The notes under the pieces: model-generated
Seen by the model: only the letters and a program-made list of their open reading frames with translations
What the model was told of the DNA's origin: nothing
Databases searched by the model: none
NCBI RefSeq assembly: GCF_009725235.1
Contig: NZ_WJFC01000163.1
Coordinates: 1 to 30,879, forward strand
Direction of reading: 5' to 3'
Length of the DNA: 30,879 nt
Source: Scytonema sp. UIC 10036
GTDB lineage: Bacteria > Cyanobacteriota > Cyanobacteriia > Cyanobacteriales > Nostocaceae
Shown: one piece after another, positions 9,082 to 17,118 of the stretch
How positions within the stretch are numbered: position 1 is the stretch's first letter
How the letters are laid out: each line of letters starts with the position of its first letter
Position numbers and translations under genes: made by a program

Positions 9082-11253
9082 ATGGCTAACGTAGATTTTT
9101 CGTTTTCAGATATGCTTGCTGGGTATGTCACTGATTTCGATCCACATCAGGGATCTCATGGCACTTTCGGTCTCACAACATCACACGGAAAGAACTTTAA
9201 GATAGCATTGACCTCAACCACCTATGCTGAACTGGTACGCAATTTAGGAGAACCTTACTACGATTGCACCAGTCAGATGGCAGCAATGCTTGCTCCAAAT
9301 CGGTATCTTTTTGTGTATGGCATTTTCTATTTTGACGCGGGTCAGCACAACTTTGAAGCCAAGCACATAGTTTTTCTGGGCAGAACAGAAAAGGAATATC
9401 TTTTTGAAAAGCAAGATTGGTGGGTCAAGCAAATACAAAGCCTTGCCAATTTTTACCTAAAAGCCCAGTTTGAAGATGGTGAAATTGATTATCGGAAATA
9501 TCGCACTGGTATCGGTTTGGTTGGTTCCAAAGAAAATAGTAATCGTCAAGAAACGGACACTATTTCCCGCCTGGTTTATGGTTTTGCGACAGCTTACATG
9601 ATGACTGGGGATGACCGTTACCTAGAGGCTGCGGAAAAAGGCACTGAATACCTGCGCCAACATATGCGTTTTCTGGATGAAAGCGAAGAGATTTGTTATT
9701 GGTATCACGCTGTTGACGTGAAACCTGATGGTAGCGAGCAAAAAATCTTTTCCTCAGAATTTGGGGATGATTATGATGCTATTCCAGCTTACGAGCAGAT
9801 TTATGCTTTAGCTGGTCCTACTCAAACATATCGGGTGACGGGCGATCCACGTATCATGAACGATATCGAGTTGACCATCAATCTTTTTAACAAGTATTTC
9901 GAGGACAAAACGGAGAAAAAAGGATTTTTCTCACATATTGACCCGATTACTCTCAGCGCTCACTCTCCGTCTTTGGGTCATAACCGCGCTAAAAAGAACT
10001 GGAATTCCGTAGGTGACCACGCTCCAGCTTATTTGATTAATCTCTGGCTAGCGACTGGCGAGGACAAATACGCTGATTTCCTTGAGTACACTTTTGACAC
10101 CATTGAAAAGCATTTCCCGGATTACGAGCACAGCCCATTCGTTCAAGAGCGTTTTCATGAGGATTGGAGTCATGACACGACTTGGGGGTGGCAGCAGAAC
10201 CGAGCTGTCGTAGGTCACAACCTTAAAATTGCTTGGAACTTAATGCGGATGAATCACCTGAAACCGAAAGAAAAGTATGTCGCTCTAGCCGAAAAGATTG
10301 CAGAAATCATGCCTGCAGTTGGCAGCGACCAACTGCGTGGAGGATGGTATGACGTTGTAGAGCGTACACTAGAACCAGGACAAGAGGTCAACCGCTTTGT
10401 CTGGCATGACCGTAAGGCTTGGTGGCAGCAGGAACAAGCCATCTTAGCTTACCTCATCTTGGCTGGTTCATTAAATAAACTTGAGTATCAGCAGTGGGCG
10501 AGAGAATCAACGGCTTTCTATAACGTTTGGTTTCTTGATAATGAAGCTGGTGGGGTCTACTTTAATGTTTTGGCAAATGGGCTTCCTTACTTGTTAGGAA
10601 CGGAGCGATCTAAAGGTAGCCACTCAATGAGCGGTTATCACTCCTTCGAGTTAGCTTACTTGGCTACAGTTTATACGAACTTGCTAATTGCTAAGCAACC
10701 AATGGATTTGTACTTCAAGCCAAAGCCAGGTGGGTTTAAGGACAACATTCTCCGAGTTGCGCCAGATATTTTACCACCAGGTAGTGTGCGTATTGGTGAA
10801 GTATGGATCAACGGGCACAAGCATTCCGATTTTGATGCTGAAAATCTGACAGTTAAACTACCATCCACTCAAGACGAGTTGAAAGTTCGAGTGAGGCTCC
10901 TTCCCGCTAAGGTATTTTTTGACGCAACACTGTTAGAAATTACTGAAGGTACTGCCAAGATATCTTTAACCGGATTACTGGATGCAGATGCTGTGGGACG
11001 TTTTCAGGAAGAGTTGACCAAAGCAACACAAAAGCCACTGCGTCGTCTCGTCTTACTGCTACAAGATCTAGAATGTATAACCACTGCTGGTATGCGATCG
11101 CTCATTTTCACCAAGCAAAAGTTGGGTTCTGATGTGGAATTGTATGTAGTCGGCGCGCAAGTACAGGTGGAGCATTTCCTCAGAATGAGTTCATTCTGCG
11201 AGGGCATCACAATGGTAGATAAATATGAAGCTGCTGAGCTAGCTAGCGTGTAG
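9082..11253 (+). CDS. N-acylglucosamine 2-epimerase-like (alpha/alpha)6 barrel fused to C-terminal STAS domain
   Basis: A 723-residue fusion. Residues 1-110 form a beta-rich N-terminal domain of unknown role. About 115-540 form a barrel resembling N-acylglucosamine/cellobiose 2-epimerases, with QETDTISRLVYGFATAYMMTGD, FFSHIDP, SVGDHAPAYLINLWLATGE, WGWQQNRAVVGHNLKIAW and a W-H-D-R-K-A-W-W-Q-Q-E-Q motif (441-452). The C-terminus (about 605-720) is a STAS domain, ending TTAGMRSLIFTKQKL and VGAQVQVEHFLRMSSF. The usual phosphorylatable serine position of STAS proteins (SSAG) is TTAG here (Thr667/Thr668). The start is ATG 9082, with AGGAGG just upstream; ATG 9055 is in frame but lacks one. It may act on glycogen-derived sugars or sense them for a partner-switch. 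Role is inference. Confidence 0.87.
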   Translation: MANVDFSFSDMLAGYVTDFDPHQGSHGTFGLTTSHGKNFKIALTSTTYAELVRNLGEPYYDCTSQMAAMLAPNRYLFVYGIFYFDAGQHNFEAKHIVFLGRTEKEYLFEKQDWWVKQIQSLANFYLKAQFEDGEIDYRKYRTGIGLVGSKENSNRQETDTISRLVYGFATAYMMTGDDRYLEAAEKGTEYLRQHMRFLDESEEICYWYHAVDVKPDGSEQKIFSSEFGDDYDAIPAYEQIYALAGPTQTYRVTGDPRIMNDIELTINLFNKYFEDKTEKKGFFSHIDPITLSAHSPSLGHNRAKKNWNSVGDHAPAYLINLWLATGEDKYADFLEYTFDTIEKHFPDYEHSPFVQERFHEDWSHDTTWGWQQNRAVVGHNLKIAWNLMRMNHLKPKEKYVALAEKIAEIMPAVGSDQLRGGWYDVVERTLEPGQEVNRFVWHDRKAWWQQEQAILAYLILAGSLNKLEYQQWARESTAFYNVWFLDNEAGGVYFNVLANGLPYLLGTERSKGSHSMSGYHSFELAYLATVYTNLLIAKQPMDLYFKPKPGGFKDNILRVAPDILPPGSVRIGEVWINGHKHSDFDAENLTVKLPSTQDELKVRVRLLPAKVFFDATLLEITEGTAKISLTGLLDADAVGRFQEELTKATQKPLRRLVLLLQDLECITTAGMRSLIFTKQKLGSDVELYVVGAQVQVEHFLRMSSFCEGITMVDKYEAAELASV

Positions 11254-11379
11254 TTACAACAGTTTTTAGATCGGTAGACTACAGGCGTAGGGGCGAATGG
11301 TCGTATGGCTGCGAACGTCGGCACGCTGCACGAACGCCCTTACAAACACTGTAGTTCATCTACCCGAAAATTGCTGTAA
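11254..11379. repeat. MITE-like inverted repeat (126 bp) directly after the epimerase-STAS stop codon
   Basis: An imperfect inverted repeat. The left end TTACAACAGTTTTTAGATCG pairs with the right end CGAAAATTGCTGTAA, and the subterminal CTACAGGCGTAGGGGCG pairs with CGCCCTTACAAACACTGTAG. GTAGGGGCGAATGG-type palindromes are a common dispersed repeat in cyanobacteria (recollection). It starts at the first base after the stop codon, within the spacer between co-directional genes. No convincing target duplication was found. It could fold in RNA and affect read-through. Confidence 0.6.
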
Positions 11380-11492
11380 GGTCAATAGTCTACACGAAAA
11401 GATCGTAATTTCCGTCTGCTAGCAACAAACTGCACCTTTTAGCACGGAAAGAGTATTGATTCGATCGCCACGTTAACAAATGAGGGAATATT

Positions 11493-13151
11493 ATGGCTAA
11501 GCCTGTTCTAATTACAATAGATGACGATCCAGAAGTTCTAAAGGCAATCGATCGCGATTTACGCCACGAATATGGCGAAAACTTCCGGGTACTGCGCGCA
11601 GACTCCGGTCAAGCAGCCCTAGAGGCGCTAAAAAGATTGAAACTGCGTAACCAGCCAGTGGCTTTGTTGTTAGTAGACCAGCGGATGCCAAACATGACTG
11701 GTGTGGAGTTCCTGGAACAAGCAATAAAAATTGTTCCAGATGCTAAACGTGCCTTACTGACAGCATATGCCGACACAGATGAGGCTATCCGTGCTATCAA
11801 TAAAGCTAAAATTGATTATTACTTGATGAAGCCGTGGACTCCCCCGGAACAAGGTTTATTCCCAGTGCTTAATGATTTGCTTGAGGTGTGGAAAAAAACG
11901 TTCCTCCCTTTGTTTGAAGGGGTTCGCGTGATTGGCGATCGATGGACACTCAAAACACATCAAGCCAAAGATTTCTTGGCTCGCCATCACATTCCTTATC
12001 AGTGGCTGGATATTGAGTCAGAAGAAGGGCGCAAGTTATCTGTAGACGCTAACCCCGAAGAATTGAAACTACCACTGCTGCTCTTTCCTGATGGCACACA
12101 TCTTTTACAACCGACAAACACCCAAATTGCCAACAAAATCGGACTGAAAACGCGCCCCAAAATGCCGTTTTACGATGCGATTATTGTGGGTGCTGGTCCG
12201 GCTGGTTTAGCTGCTGCTGTATATGCTGCATCCGAAGGACTACGTACCGTTATGGTTGAAAAAGAGGCTCCAGGCGGGCAAGCAGGAACTAGTTCGCGGA
12301 TTGAGAATTATCTCGGTTTCCCAGCTGGACTCACTGGGGGAGATTTAGCCAGACGTGCTGTTGCACAGGCTCAGAAATTCGGAGCAGAAATTCTTGCACC
12401 ACAAGAAGTAATTAGTCTTCGTGTAGATGGTCAATATCGATATGTAACCCTAGCAGATGGCTCAGAGCTTAGCTCTCACATAGTGATCATTGCAACTGGT
12501 GTATCCTATCGCAAGCTTAACGTACCTGGCAGTAACAAACTAACAGGTGCTGGCATATACTACGGAGCAGCAATGACCGAAGCAATTAATTACAAAGGCG
12601 AAGACGTGTTTATTCTTGGGGCAGGCAATTCAGCTGGGCAAGCTGCTATGCACCTTTCTAAATATGCTCGCTCAGTGACCCTTCTTATACGCGGAGACAC
12701 ACTGAAGAAAAGCATGTCTAAGTATTTGATCGATCGGATCGAAGAGATGAACAATATTGCAGTCAAGGTGTTAACGGAAGTTACTGAAGTGTTCGGCAAA
12801 GACAAGCTTGAGGCAATAACCATTGTTAATTCAGCAACTGGCGAAGTCGAAACTGTCCCCGCCTGCGCCCTTTTCACTTTTATCGGTGCAATGCCGCGCA
12901 CTAACTGGTTGGAAAACGTTGTAGAAAGAGATTCAAAAGGGTATATCCTGACCGGACTTGACATTTTGCATAGTGAGATGTATATCCGAGGATGGACATT
13001 ACCTCGGTCTCCCTATCTTCTTGAAACTAATGTACCAGGAATTTTTGCGGTAGGTGACGTGCGCTATCAGTCAGTAAAACGAGTTGCCTCAGCGGTAGGT
13101 GAGGGTTCAATCGCTATTCAATTCATACATCAATATCTCTCATCCTTGTAA
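11493..13151 (+). CDS. Response-regulator receiver fused to thioredoxin-reductase-like FAD/NAD(P) oxidoreductase, CxxC lost
   Basis: A 552-residue fusion. Residues 1-135 are a receiver domain with the Asp10-Asp11-Asp12 pocket, phospho-acceptor Asp62 in LLLVDQRMP, Thr90 and Lys113 (LMKPW). Residues about 143-215 look like a degenerate glutaredoxin/thioredoxin-fold linker (RVIGDRWTLKTHQAKDFLARHH) without a CxxC. Residues about 226-552 are thioredoxin-reductase-like: FAD loop GAGPAG (233-238), EAPGGQAGTSSRIENYLGFP, NAD(P) loop GAGNSAG (376-382) and GIFAVGDVR (516-524). The redox-active CATC of true TrxB is replaced by GAGIYYGAAM (353-361); Cys458 is the only cysteine in the reductase part. So it probably reduces something other than thioredoxin, or senses redox or NAD(P)H. 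The histidine kinase 57 bases downstream is the likely phospho-donor. Confidence 0.92.
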   Translation: MAKPVLITIDDDPEVLKAIDRDLRHEYGENFRVLRADSGQAALEALKRLKLRNQPVALLLVDQRMPNMTGVEFLEQAIKIVPDAKRALLTAYADTDEAIRAINKAKIDYYLMKPWTPPEQGLFPVLNDLLEVWKKTFLPLFEGVRVIGDRWTLKTHQAKDFLARHHIPYQWLDIESEEGRKLSVDANPEELKLPLLLFPDGTHLLQPTNTQIANKIGLKTRPKMPFYDAIIVGAGPAGLAAAVYAASEGLRTVMVEKEAPGGQAGTSSRIENYLGFPAGLTGGDLARRAVAQAQKFGAEILAPQEVISLRVDGQYRYVTLADGSELSSHIVIIATGVSYRKLNVPGSNKLTGAGIYYGAAMTEAINYKGEDVFILGAGNSAGQAAMHLSKYARSVTLLIRGDTLKKSMSKYLIDRIEEMNNIAVKVLTEVTEVFGKDKLEAITIVNSATGEVETVPACALFTFIGAMPRTNWLENVVERDSKGYILTGLDILHSEMYIRGWTLPRSPYLLETNVPGIFAVGDVRYQSVKRVASAVGEGSIAIQFIHQYLSSL

Positions 13152-13207
13152 AAATACTCTAAGTTCTGGTCATACATCAATATCATAAAAACACTCTAGG
13201 TTTTAGT
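13124..13207 (+). repeat. Tandem duplication across the end of the flavoprotein gene and its spacer
   Basis: CATACATCAATATC occurs at 13124-13137, inside the last codons of the flavoprotein gene, and again at 13171-13184. Each copy is followed by a similar ACTCTAAGTTCTGGTCAT / ACTCTAGGTTTTAGTCAT block. The two units are about 47 and 37 bases long. The spacer between the two genes therefore arose by duplicating the 3' end of the upstream gene. Confidence 0.75.
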
Positions 13208-13208
13208 C

Positions 13209-14633
13209 ATGCTTGAGTTGTTGCATAAAATACCTTTGTTCCAAAACTTGACCGAGAATCAGCTGTTATGTTTGATGAACGGTACAGAAAAATGGTTAAA
13301 TCCAGGAGATTTTCTCTTTAAACAAGGAGAGCCTGCAAAATGCTTTTACGTGGTATTTGAAGGAGCAATCCGGCTAACGAGAGAAATTAGTAACCAAGAA
13401 GTCGTTTTAGCTACTTATGAAGCTGGTACGTTTTTTGGTGAAGTCCCTCTCCTAGCGGGTACACTTCATCTTGCAAGCGGGCAAGCAGTGGGTCAATGCC
13501 ATGTATATTGTTTACACGAGGACGAGTTTTGGCAAATGCTCATGTTCTGCCCGTCAGTAAGACAAGCCGTCCTCGGTTTCATGGCAAGCCGAATGCAAGA
13601 GTTACAAATGTTGTCTCAGCAACACGATAAGCTCATTTCTTTAGGTACGCTAGCAGCCGGTCTTGCCCATGAACTTGGCAATCCAGTAGCAGCGGCACGT
13701 CGGGCTACAGGACAGTTGCATGATACGGTGAATGTCTTACACAACCTCTCGCTTGAGTCTATTAAGCAACACCTCACACCAGATCAACTAGAGTACCTCT
13801 TGGAAATTAAACGTAAGGGTATTGAACAGACCGTTCAACTCAGCGATTTCGACCCTTCGGTTCAGATGGATTTAGAAGATGAACTAGGGAATTGGTTGGA
13901 GTCATACGACGTTGCCAATGGGTGGAAAGTTATTCCAACTTTGGTTGCGGCTGGAGTTAACGCTCAGCAGTTAGGAGTGATTGGCGACCAGGTAAGTGCT
14001 AATGTACTTAATGATATACTAACTTGGTTAGAAGCAACTCTAGCTGTAGCAAGTGTCGTGAACGTCCTCGATCAAGGCGTTACTCGCATTTCCGAGCTTG
14101 TCAATGCTGTCAAGTCTTACTCGTACATGGATCAATCTCCACTAAAAGAGGTAGTTGTTCATAAAGGGATCGAGAACACGCTCACCATTTTGAGCTATAA
14201 GCTCAAAAAGCACCGTGTCCAGGTGATACGTGAATACGAGCAGAACCTTCCAATCATAGAGGCTTACGGAAGTGCATTGAATCAAGTATGGACGAATTTG
14301 ATTGACAACGCTATCGACGCCTTGGGCGAGGGGGGGACGATTTGGGTACGGACGTCCAGTCAGAAAAATGACATTATGGTGGAGATTGCGGATAATGGAC
14401 CAGGCATTCCCCCTGAAATTCAGTCCCGGATCTTCGATCCGTTTTTCACAACTAAGGGTATCGGTGTAGGAACGGGGTTAGGTCTAGAAATTGCTTATCG
14501 GATTATAGTGGGTCAGCACAGTGGTGAGATTCGCTGCTTTTCAAAGCCAGGTGACACTCGCTTTCAGGTACGTCTACCGATTCGCCCGTTCCAAGAAATA
14601 AACAAACCTAAAACTGAAGCAGCGTTTGCTTAA
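13209..14633 (+). CDS. Cyclic-nucleotide-binding-domain histidine kinase
   Basis: A 474-residue soluble sensor kinase. Residues 1-130 are a CRP-like cNMP-binding domain (IPLFQNLTENQLLCLM, NPGDFLFKQGEPAKCFYVVFEGAIRL, AGTFFGEVPLLAG). The dimerisation/phospho-acceptor helix has His154 in GLAHELGNPVAAARRA. A helical insert of about 120 residues follows. The catalytic domain has the N-box NQVWTNLIDNAIDAL (358-372), G1 box DNGPGIP (395-401), F-box RIFDPFFTTK and G2 GTGLGLEIAYRI. No membrane segment is seen, so input is intracellular. In the cNMP domain the phosphate-binding cassette Arg is not evident after GEVPLLAG, so ligand binding is uncertain. The start lacks a strong ribosome site. The receiver-flavoprotein immediately upstream is the natural partner. 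Confidence 0.93.
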   Translation: MLELLHKIPLFQNLTENQLLCLMNGTEKWLNPGDFLFKQGEPAKCFYVVFEGAIRLTREISNQEVVLATYEAGTFFGEVPLLAGTLHLASGQAVGQCHVYCLHEDEFWQMLMFCPSVRQAVLGFMASRMQELQMLSQQHDKLISLGTLAAGLAHELGNPVAAARRATGQLHDTVNVLHNLSLESIKQHLTPDQLEYLLEIKRKGIEQTVQLSDFDPSVQMDLEDELGNWLESYDVANGWKVIPTLVAAGVNAQQLGVIGDQVSANVLNDILTWLEATLAVASVVNVLDQGVTRISELVNAVKSYSYMDQSPLKEVVVHKGIENTLTILSYKLKKHRVQVIREYEQNLPIIEAYGSALNQVWTNLIDNAIDALGEGGTIWVRTSSQKNDIMVEIADNGPGIPPEIQSRIFDPFFTTKGIGVGTGLGLEIAYRIIVGQHSGEIRCFSKPGDTRFQVRLPIRPFQEINKPKTEAAFA

Positions 14634-15560
14634 CTAGTAGTCCCCACTTTTTTCCACGTTAAGTAAGTCGGCGAGAAAAAACCAAACTCAGTAGATCGCA
14701 AACTTTCGGTAACGAACGGAAAAACAAGGGTTTCAGCTTTCACCAGCAAGGAGTGAACAGCATTCGTTAATGCGCGATCGCCTAAGAACAGTCATTTTCA
14801 ATTATTAGCAATAAGACGGGAACAGATGTTCTATCATAATTGATAGATGAATTTTTATAGTTTGTGGGGATTTAAACCCCAAGACGAGTCCGCCAGTCGC
14901 TTCTTGGTGGGGTAAACGACGATGGCAGATCTCAGATCTTGCACCTGAAAATTTTGATGTCAATTCCTTGACTAAGTGCCAGTTCTCTAAGTCGCTCAAT
15001 ATCTTGTAAAAGAAGTAACACTAACAAATGGAAATATAGTTCGGAAGGCAATTTCTGCGGCTTCACCTCAGTCTGGTAGTGTGGGTTCGCACATTGCAAT
15101 TCACTCTGATTTGATACTTCGCATACGTAACTTTCATGGATGAAGATTTAATACCGGATTTGGCGGCATTATAAAATCCAGGAACGGTCATCCTAGTTGC
15201 GATCGCCCTCTCAAAAGCAAGTACCACATTGCAATAATCTACTACTCTCCGCTTTTATTCCAAGAGGGGGATTTACTGAAGTGATGCAGGTAGCAAAATG
15301 CGTGTGCGTTTAATCACACGCTTACGAGTCAGACGATGATAGTCTTTCCAAGTGTCGCAAATTTAAAAACATGACCGATTTGGGCAGACGTCACACGCAT
15401 CTACCGCCCATTTTCTCATAGATAAAAGCGATCGAACCCCAGCTTTACGCTCTTTTGATGAAACTCTAGATATTTTTATGCATTCTTCACCCCGTCATCT
15501 GATTTCACCTATTAAACTGTCTTTATATACAGCCAATAACTAAATGAATTTTTATAACTC

Positions 15561-15606
15561 AACTAAAACGCCTCTAGAATTTATATGCTCTAGAGGCGTT
15601 TTAGTT
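15561..15606. terminator. Perfect 18-bp hairpin, probable bidirectional terminator
   Basis: AACTAAAACGCCTCTAGA (15561-15578) is perfectly inverted at 15589-15606 around a 10-base loop. The outer part of the stem is A-rich on the left and T-rich on the right, so either transcript would end in a U-rich tail. It lies near the 3' ends of the + strand signalling genes and the - strand MFS gene, where a convergent terminator is expected. Confidence 0.7.
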
Positions 15607-15740
15607 TTTGAGGATGCCCGGTTTTGTGTGCGATCGCTTAAATCTCTGTGTCCACCAGTCGAGCAATTGCGATCGCTGAATGAATTAATGAGATGATCGC
15701 CTACTGCTGACGCAACAAAGAGTGGAATCTCCACAAATCC

Positions 15741-15758
15741 TTAACCGAGTAGTATTGG
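15741..15758. repeat. Solo end of the CAATACTGCTCGGTTAAG MITE family
   Basis: TTAACCGAGTAGTATTGG matches, with one mismatch, the right terminal repeat (TTAACCGAGCAGTATTGG) of the elements at 19562-19694 and 29819-29956. No partner end or internal palindrome lies beside it, so it is a relic or a deletion product. It sits 24 bases downstream of the MFS stop. Confidence 0.6.
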
Positions 15759-15781
15759 AACAGAGGTGACAAGATATCGAG

Positions 15782-17002
15782 TTACAGTTTCTCACTCTTT
15801 ATGGGTTTAACGCTTAAAGCGGTTACTTGCGCTCGCATTATGATGAACATCGCACTCAGAAGTAAAAGCAATCCACCTGCGAGACCGTATGTTAAAGCTA
15901 AACCCACTTTTTGACTAACAGGTTGCGCGATGATGGGGGAGAGAAATTGTCCGAGGAAGAACGCGGTTGAAAGTCCTCCCAATGAACGTCCGCGCACTGC
16001 GTCAGGTACGATAGTGGATATCCACACGCTCATGTTTGGCATCAGTAGTCCCAATCCTAACCCTGCAATAGCTAAGCCAACGAGTGCTGTGGGGTAATTG
16101 TTTGCATGACCAATAATGACGTAGCCAATACCAAAAATTCCGAAAGTAAAGGGCACGATACTGACAAAATCCAGTTTGGCTTTGATTCTACCATAAAATA
16201 TTGATGTAAATGCGCTGAATAATGTACAAAAAGCAATTGCCATTCCACTCTCTGACGGTGTTGCATTCACAAGACTGCGAAGATAAAAAGGTAATTGAAC
16301 AGGAATGAGATAAAAAATAATTTGACTGAGAGTGGTCATTCCAAAAATCAGCAGTAACAAGGTAATGGGAATCGATTCATTCTGGCTTCCTTGATTGGAT
16401 GCCAATATTTTTTTAGATAAGTTACGCTGTGGTTCGTAAATTGCGAAAACGATCAACGGTAACAACAGCAAAGAAAACAAGTAGATTAAGAATGGATAGC
16501 GCCAGTTGTGCAAAGCAAGTGTGCCACCAAGAGATAGGAACAAAACGCCACCCAAACTCATAAATGCAGCTTGCAGCCCCATAAACGTTGTACGAGCAGT
16601 ACCAATGTAGTAGTCTGCAATTAACGTCGTTGCACTGACCATTACCCCAGAAACCGACAAACCCAAAAACGCACGTCCAACAAGAATCGCAGGTAACGAA
16701 TCAAGAATCAGCCCTGAAGCACCTGTTAAACCGTAAAAAAGTGTGGTGCTTAAAAGCAATGGTTTGCGTCCAAATCGGTCTACAATCATTCCCGCGATAG
16801 GCGAACCAATAACGATAAATAACGCGGGCATAGTAATCACCAGTTTTACCAGCAGCTCTACATTCGCGACATTGACAAAATGGTCTTGCATTGCTGGAAG
16901 CGAAGGTGCGATAGTTGCACCGGACATTACAGTTAGCGTACTTGCAAGTAACAAAGCTGCTTTGGTAAAGGTTGAATTGGAATTAGAATTAGGTTTATTC
17001 AT
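15782..17002 (-). CDS. Major facilitator superfamily transporter (12-TM, drug-exporter-like)
   Basis: A 406-residue inner-membrane carrier with about 12 hydrophobic helices and a short cytoplasmic N-terminus (MNKPNSNSNSTFTK). The MFS signature between TM2 and TM3 is clear (GMIVDRFGRKP, about residues 72-82), and a matching degenerate repeat occurs between TM8 and TM9 (FYGRIKAKLDF). The pattern fits proton-driven multidrug or metabolite exporters of the DHA1 type; the substrate cannot be told. No strong ribosome site precedes ATG 17002. The secreted propeller gene ends 116 bases upstream on the same strand, so co-transcription is possible but not compelling. Confidence 0.93.
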   Translation of the reverse strand: MNKPNSNSNSTFTKAALLLASTLTVMSGATIAPSLPAMQDHFVNVANVELLVKLVITMPALFIVIGSPIAGMIVDRFGRKPLLLSTTLFYGLTGASGLILDSLPAILVGRAFLGLSVSGVMVSATTLIADYYIGTARTTFMGLQAAFMSLGGVLFLSLGGTLALHNWRYPFLIYLFSLLLLPLIVFAIYEPQRNLSKKILASNQGSQNESIPITLLLLIFGMTTLSQIIFYLIPVQLPFYLRSLVNATPSESGMAIAFCTLFSAFTSIFYGRIKAKLDFVSIVPFTFGIFGIGYVIIGHANNYPTALVGLAIAGLGLGLLMPNMSVWISTIVPDAVRGRSLGGLSTAFFLGQFLSPIIAQPVSQKVGLALTYGLAGGLLLLLSAMFIIMRAQVTALSVKPIKSEKL

Positions 17003-17118
17003 ACAACTATTGACGTGATTAAAATTACTTCCTCACAACTTTTCAGACATCCTCTCAACTTCATTTTCGCCGCTCTCCTTTTGCTTACCTAAATAGACTT
17101 GAGGCACAGCTATCCAGT

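Larger units (their letters stand above)
14634..15781. other. Gene-poor spacer of 1.1 kb
   Basis: No coding region is supported. It holds several HIP1 octamers (14773, 15198, 15628, 15668), a small GGGG-ATTTAAA-CCCC hairpin (14866-14880), a GCGTGTG/CACACGC hairpin (15300-15321), a long perfect hairpin (15561-15606) and a solo MITE end (15741-15758). A reverse-strand frame around 14930-15010 can be read as ERLRELALSQGIDIKIF, which could be the tail of a decayed gene, but I cannot assign it. The stretch looks like a graveyard between the + strand and - strand gene blocks. Confidence 0.6.

Noticed and set aside
14805..14999. 64-codon reverse frame in the gene-poor spacer
   Set aside because: No ribosome site and no family; an overlapping frame reads ERLRELALSQGIDIKIF, so at best a decayed tail.
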